Shown piece after piece: positions 14,613 through 16,477 of a stretch of 16,477 bases of DNA (its first letter is position 1; every line of letters begins with the position of its first letter). The stretch spans positions 1 through 16,477 of the forward strand of contig CANRKS010000014.1 of assembly GCA_947631285.1 (NCBI GenBank), given 5' to 3'. The position numbers and the translations under genes were made by a program. This DNA is from an uncultured Bacilli bacterium (GTDB lineage: Bacteria > Bacillota_I > Bacilli_A > RF39 > UBA660). The notes under the pieces were generated by a model. It saw nothing but the letters and a program-made list of their open reading frames with translations, ran no database searches and was not told the origin of the DNA.

Positions 14613-15055
14613 AAACAAGTGTTACGATACTTAGTACCAATTTAAATAAAAATATTTTGAAAAATTATCCTCATTATTATATTATTGATGGTAATTTTTT
14701 GATGGAAGATCTTTTAAAATATTCGCAAGTAATTTTTTGGCATAGCTTAAATAATAAAGGTGAGGAAGAAATAAAAAAGATATATCAATTTTTAAATAAC
14801 AATCAAATTGATTTTATAAATGTTACTAATAATTCAGAAGAAGCATTACTTACAAATTATTTAATCATATATGATCGAGATAAAATTTTAATTGAAGGAA
14901 ATACTTTAGAAGTTTTAAAAGAGGAAAAACTTCTTAAAAGATTAGGAATATCCCTACCTTTTATGGTAGAGCTTTCTTTACTTTTAAAAGACTATGATTT
15001 AATTAAAGATATTTATTTAGATTATGAAAAATTAGAAGGTGCTTTATGGAATTAA
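14609..15055 (+). CDS. Small protein resembling the C-terminal half of an ECF transporter ATPase, motifs lost
   Basis: This 148-residue protein is soluble. Residues about 48-147 follow the layout of the EcfA1 C-terminal half. KGEEEIKKIYQFLNNNQIDF stands where the helix after the D-loop lies, VTNNSEEALLTNYLIIYDRD where an ATPase has THD-M-EEA and the following strand, then KILIEGNTLEVL, and finally LLKRLGISLPFMVELSLLLK, the linker seen in EcfA. The Walker B position reads VIFWHS and the H-loop His is Asn. About 130 residues that would hold Walker A, Q-loop and signature are missing. It overlaps whiA by four bases (ATGA) and the next gene by ten, so it is embedded in the operon and intact. ATP hydrolysis is very unlikely. 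The homology is judged by eye only; a different fold cannot be excluded. Confidence 0.6.
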   Translation: MKTSVTILSTNLNKNILKNYPHYYIIDGNFLMEDLLKYSQVIFWHSLNNKGEEEIKKIYQFLNNNQIDFINVTNNSEEALLTNYLIIYDRDKILIEGNTLEVLKEEKLLKRLGISLPFMVELSLLLKDYDLIKDIYLDYEKLEGALWN

Positions 15056-15609
15056 AAGATATTTTAAAAGAAGAAGGAATAGTGGGGGTAATTAGTCAGT
15101 ATGAGTTTAGTTTAGATTTAAATAAAAAAGTATCTTCTATAGAAATTAAAAATCGAGATAAAGCCTTTCAAATGGTAAATTTACCAAATAATATTAAGGA
15201 AAAATATTTGCAAGATTTAACTTTAAGCGAATTATTTAAAATTGATTTAATTAGTAAGTTAGATGAAGAAATAATAATTATAGGTAATATCTCAGGCTGT
15301 CTAAATTTTAAAGAAGCTGAATTTATAAAAAAACTTTTATTAAAATTAGTAACTGTTTATCATAAAAAAATAATTGTTATTGATTCTTCCGTTCAAACGT
15401 TTTTTAATTTAGTCAAAAAAATAGTTGTTATTAATGGTAAAAATATTTTATATGAAACAGATAATTTTTATGATGATGATTTATATAAATATGCTAAAAT
15501 TCCTAAAATAATTGAATTTGTTAAATTTGTTAATCAAGATAAGAAAAGAATTAATAAGACTACTGATATTCATGAACTTATTAAAGATATTTATCGGAGT
15601 GTATCATGA
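15046..15609 (+). CDS. Second small ECF-ATPase-like protein lacking nucleotide-binding motifs
   Basis: This 187-residue soluble protein is Lys/Ile-rich. DLTLSELFKIDLISKL (57-72) sits where an ATPase has its LSGGE signature, EEIIIIGNISGCLNFKEAEF (74-93) where Walker B and the D-loop belong, and KIIVIDSSVQTFFNLVKKIV (108-127) where the H-loop strand belongs. NGKNILYETDNFYDDDLYKY (130-149) matches the strand and loop after it. KIPKIIEFVKFVN and the TDIHELIKDIYR ending recall the C-terminal linker of EcfA2-type proteins. No Walker A is present, the Walker B acid is Gly and the H-loop His is Ser. AAGGTG at 15036-15041 serves its ATG. It overlaps both neighbours and truA starts in its stop (ATGA). 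Its place before truA is where ecfA2-ecfT normally stand, which supports descent from ecfA2; function unknown. Confidence 0.6.
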   Translation: MELKDILKEEGIVGVISQYEFSLDLNKKVSSIEIKNRDKAFQMVNLPNNIKEKYLQDLTLSELFKIDLISKLDEEIIIIGNISGCLNFKEAEFIKKLLLKLVTVYHKKIIVIDSSVQTFFNLVKKIVVINGKNILYETDNFYDDDLYKYAKIPKIIEFVKFVNQDKKRINKTTDIHELIKDIYRSVS

Positions 15610-16313
15610 AAGTAATGTTAGTATTAAGTTATGATGGCTCTAAATTTTATGGCTTTCAAAGGCAAAAAAATGTGAGAAATGTGCAAGGATATTTAGAAAA
15701 TACTTTAAGTAATATTTTAAATGAAGATATTTTAGTTAAAGGGGCAGGTAGAACTGATGCTGGTGTTCACTCTTTATATCAAGTAGTTCATTTTGAAACT
15801 AATAAAGATATAACTAATTTAAAACACAAATTAAATAATGTTTTAGAAGATATTAAAATAAAAAAAGTAAAAGTTGTGGATGATAATTTCCATGCGAGAC
15901 ACAGCGCATTATCTAAAACATATCTTTATAAAATAGATTTAAGTGGAAAAAAAGATAGTAATTATTATAATGTTATTAAATATAAATTAAATATTAAAAA
16001 AATGAAGGATGCAGCTAAATTATTTTTAGGTACTCTTGATTTTCATAATTTTGTTTCTGGGTATAGAGATGATTATCATAGTACAATTTATAAAATAAAT
16101 ATTTATAAATTTAATAACACTTTATATTTAAAATTTAAGGGTCGTGCTTTTTATCGCTATATGATAAGAAATTTAGTCGGAGCTTTAATTGAAATAGGTA
16201 AAGATAAAATAGATAAAAGTGTTATAAAGGATATGTTAGATTATCCAGAGTTAGAAAAAAGATTACCAACGGCTAGTCCCAATGGCTTATATTTACTAAA
16301 GATAAAATATTGA
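15606..16313 (+). CDS. truA: tRNA pseudouridine synthase A
   Basis: TruA converts uridines 38-40 in the tRNA anticodon stem to pseudouridine. Its 235 residues carry the family opening LSYDGSKFYGFQRQ, the catalytic loop KGAGRTDAGVHS with Asp51, and the later HNFVSGYRDDYHSTIY. The RNA-binding RAFYRYMIRNLVGALIEIGK and the ending LPTASPNGLYLLKI are also present. It is slightly shorter than the common 245-250 residues, but no conserved motif is missing. Translation is coupled to the gene before it by a four-base ATGA overlap. In many Firmicutes truA follows ecfT; here that gene is absent. The stop codon lies inside the first unit of the 23-bp tandem array. Confidence 0.97.
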   Translation: MKVMLVLSYDGSKFYGFQRQKNVRNVQGYLENTLSNILNEDILVKGAGRTDAGVHSLYQVVHFETNKDITNLKHKLNNVLEDIKIKKVKVVDDNFHARHSALSKTYLYKIDLSGKKDSNYYNVIKYKLNIKKMKDAAKLFLGTLDFHNFVSGYRDDYHSTIYKINIYKFNNTLYLKFKGRAFYRYMIRNLVGALIEIGKDKIDKSVIKDMLDYPELEKRLPTASPNGLYLLKIKY

Positions 16314-16401
16314 CTAATTTAAAGTAAAAGTATTGACTTTTTTAAAGTAGACACCCCGACTAATTTAAAGTGAACATATTGACTTTTTTAAAGTAATGTT
16401 T
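16310..16401 (+). repeat. Four tandem 23-bp repeats (GACTWWTTTAAAGT core)
   Basis: Four units of exactly 23 bases start at 16310, 16333, 16356 and 16379. Each holds the 14-base core GACT-(AA or TT)-TTTAAAGT; TTTAAAGT begins at 16318, 16341, 16364 and 16387. The last 7 bases of each unit vary. AA and TT cores alternate, giving a 46-bp higher-order unit. The first unit covers the truA stop codon, and the TTGACT of the last is the -35 of the downstream promoter. Weak A/T hairpins (16326-16341) might also end truA transcripts. The layout suggests repeated binding sites for a regulator of the next gene. Confidence 0.85.
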
Positions 16402-16406
16402 ATAAT
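16379..16406 (+). promoter_or_regulatory. Promoter of the gene at the right edge
   Basis: TTGACT (16379-16384), 16 bases, then a perfect TATAAT (16401-16406). The -35 is formed by the fourth tandem unit. Confidence 0.75.
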
Positions 16407-16438
16407 AATACCTTAATTAAAGGAAGGAACATTATTTT

Positions 16439-16477
16439 ATGGATAATAATTCAGGAATGTTAGAAATGGTAGAAGGT
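16439..16477 (+). CDS. Start of a gene cut by the window edge, product unknown
   Basis: An ATG at 16439 follows AAGGAAGG (16420-16427) by 11 bases, and a strong promoter lies at 16379-16406. Only 13 residues are visible (MDNNSGMLEMVEG), too few to identify a family. They do not match the start of ribosomal protein L13, whose gene often follows truA. Confidence 0.6.
   Translation, partial: MDNNSGMLEMVEG

Noticed and set aside
14609..15609. One frameshifted ABC ATPase split into two ORFs
   Set aside because: Each ORF has its own C-terminal linker-like end, so they look like two ATPase C-terminal halves in tandem. Overlaps and ribosome sites are normal.
16310..16401. CRISPR array or origin iterons
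   Set aside because: Units are 23 bases with only 7-9 variable bases, so there are no spacers. No cas gene, DnaA-box cluster or replication gene is nearby.
1..16477. Mycoplasma-like recoding of TGA as Trp
   Set aside because: Tryptophans are TGG, and TGA ends whiA, truA, sits in ATGA overlaps, and stops the 104-residue gene at its terminator.

Overview
The window is very AT-rich, bacterial, and almost fully coding. It uses the standard code: TGG encodes Trp and TGA is a working stop in whiA, truA and others. The gene set fits a Firmicute of the Bacilli, perhaps one of the reduced gut lineages near Erysipelotrichales/RF39; that placement is inference. The evidence is a T-box upstream of pheST, FtsEX with a cell-wall hydrolase, YvcK-WhiA, a SipW-type signal peptidase and a GerQ-like spore coat protein. 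GerQ implies an endospore-forming ancestry.

Layout. 1-343: 3' end of a secreted repeat-type surface protein, then a terminator. 402-2060: a single-span membrane protein and a SipW-type signal peptidase with a long charged tail, each with its own promoter. 2048-2639: rubrerythrin. 2640-6351: a compact tRNA-Phe T-box leader and pheS-pheT. 6365-7582: a TetR-family regulator behind a consensus promoter with palindromes at the transcription start, then a membrane-anchored thioredoxin-like protein. 7611-8114: a small two-span membrane protein converging on gerQ (minus strand). 8521-9840: an unknown 104-residue protein and a YitT-family membrane protein. 9822-12678: ftsE-ftsX-M23 hydrolase, an overlapping operon. 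12660-16313: yvcK, whiA, two unusual small genes and truA, tightly coupled by overlaps. 16310-16401: four 23-bp tandem units leading into the promoter of a gene cut by the window edge.

How the genes work together. FtsEX would gate the coiled-coil M23 peptidase, which keeps all expected zinc ligands. YvcK and WhiA link wall metabolism with division and lie directly downstream, without the rapZ gene that often precedes them. Between whiA and truA, where many Firmicutes carry ecfA1-ecfA2-ecfT-truA, there are two short ORFs. Their C-terminal halves resemble ECF-transporter ATPases but lack the ATPase motifs, and no ecfT is present.

The most interesting signals are these ECF-ATPase-like relics, the strict 23-bp array before the last gene, and the repeated merging of one gene's terminator with the next gene's promoter. 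No tRNA, rRNA, insertion sequence or CRISPR array was seen, and no intergenic gap exceeds about 245 bases.
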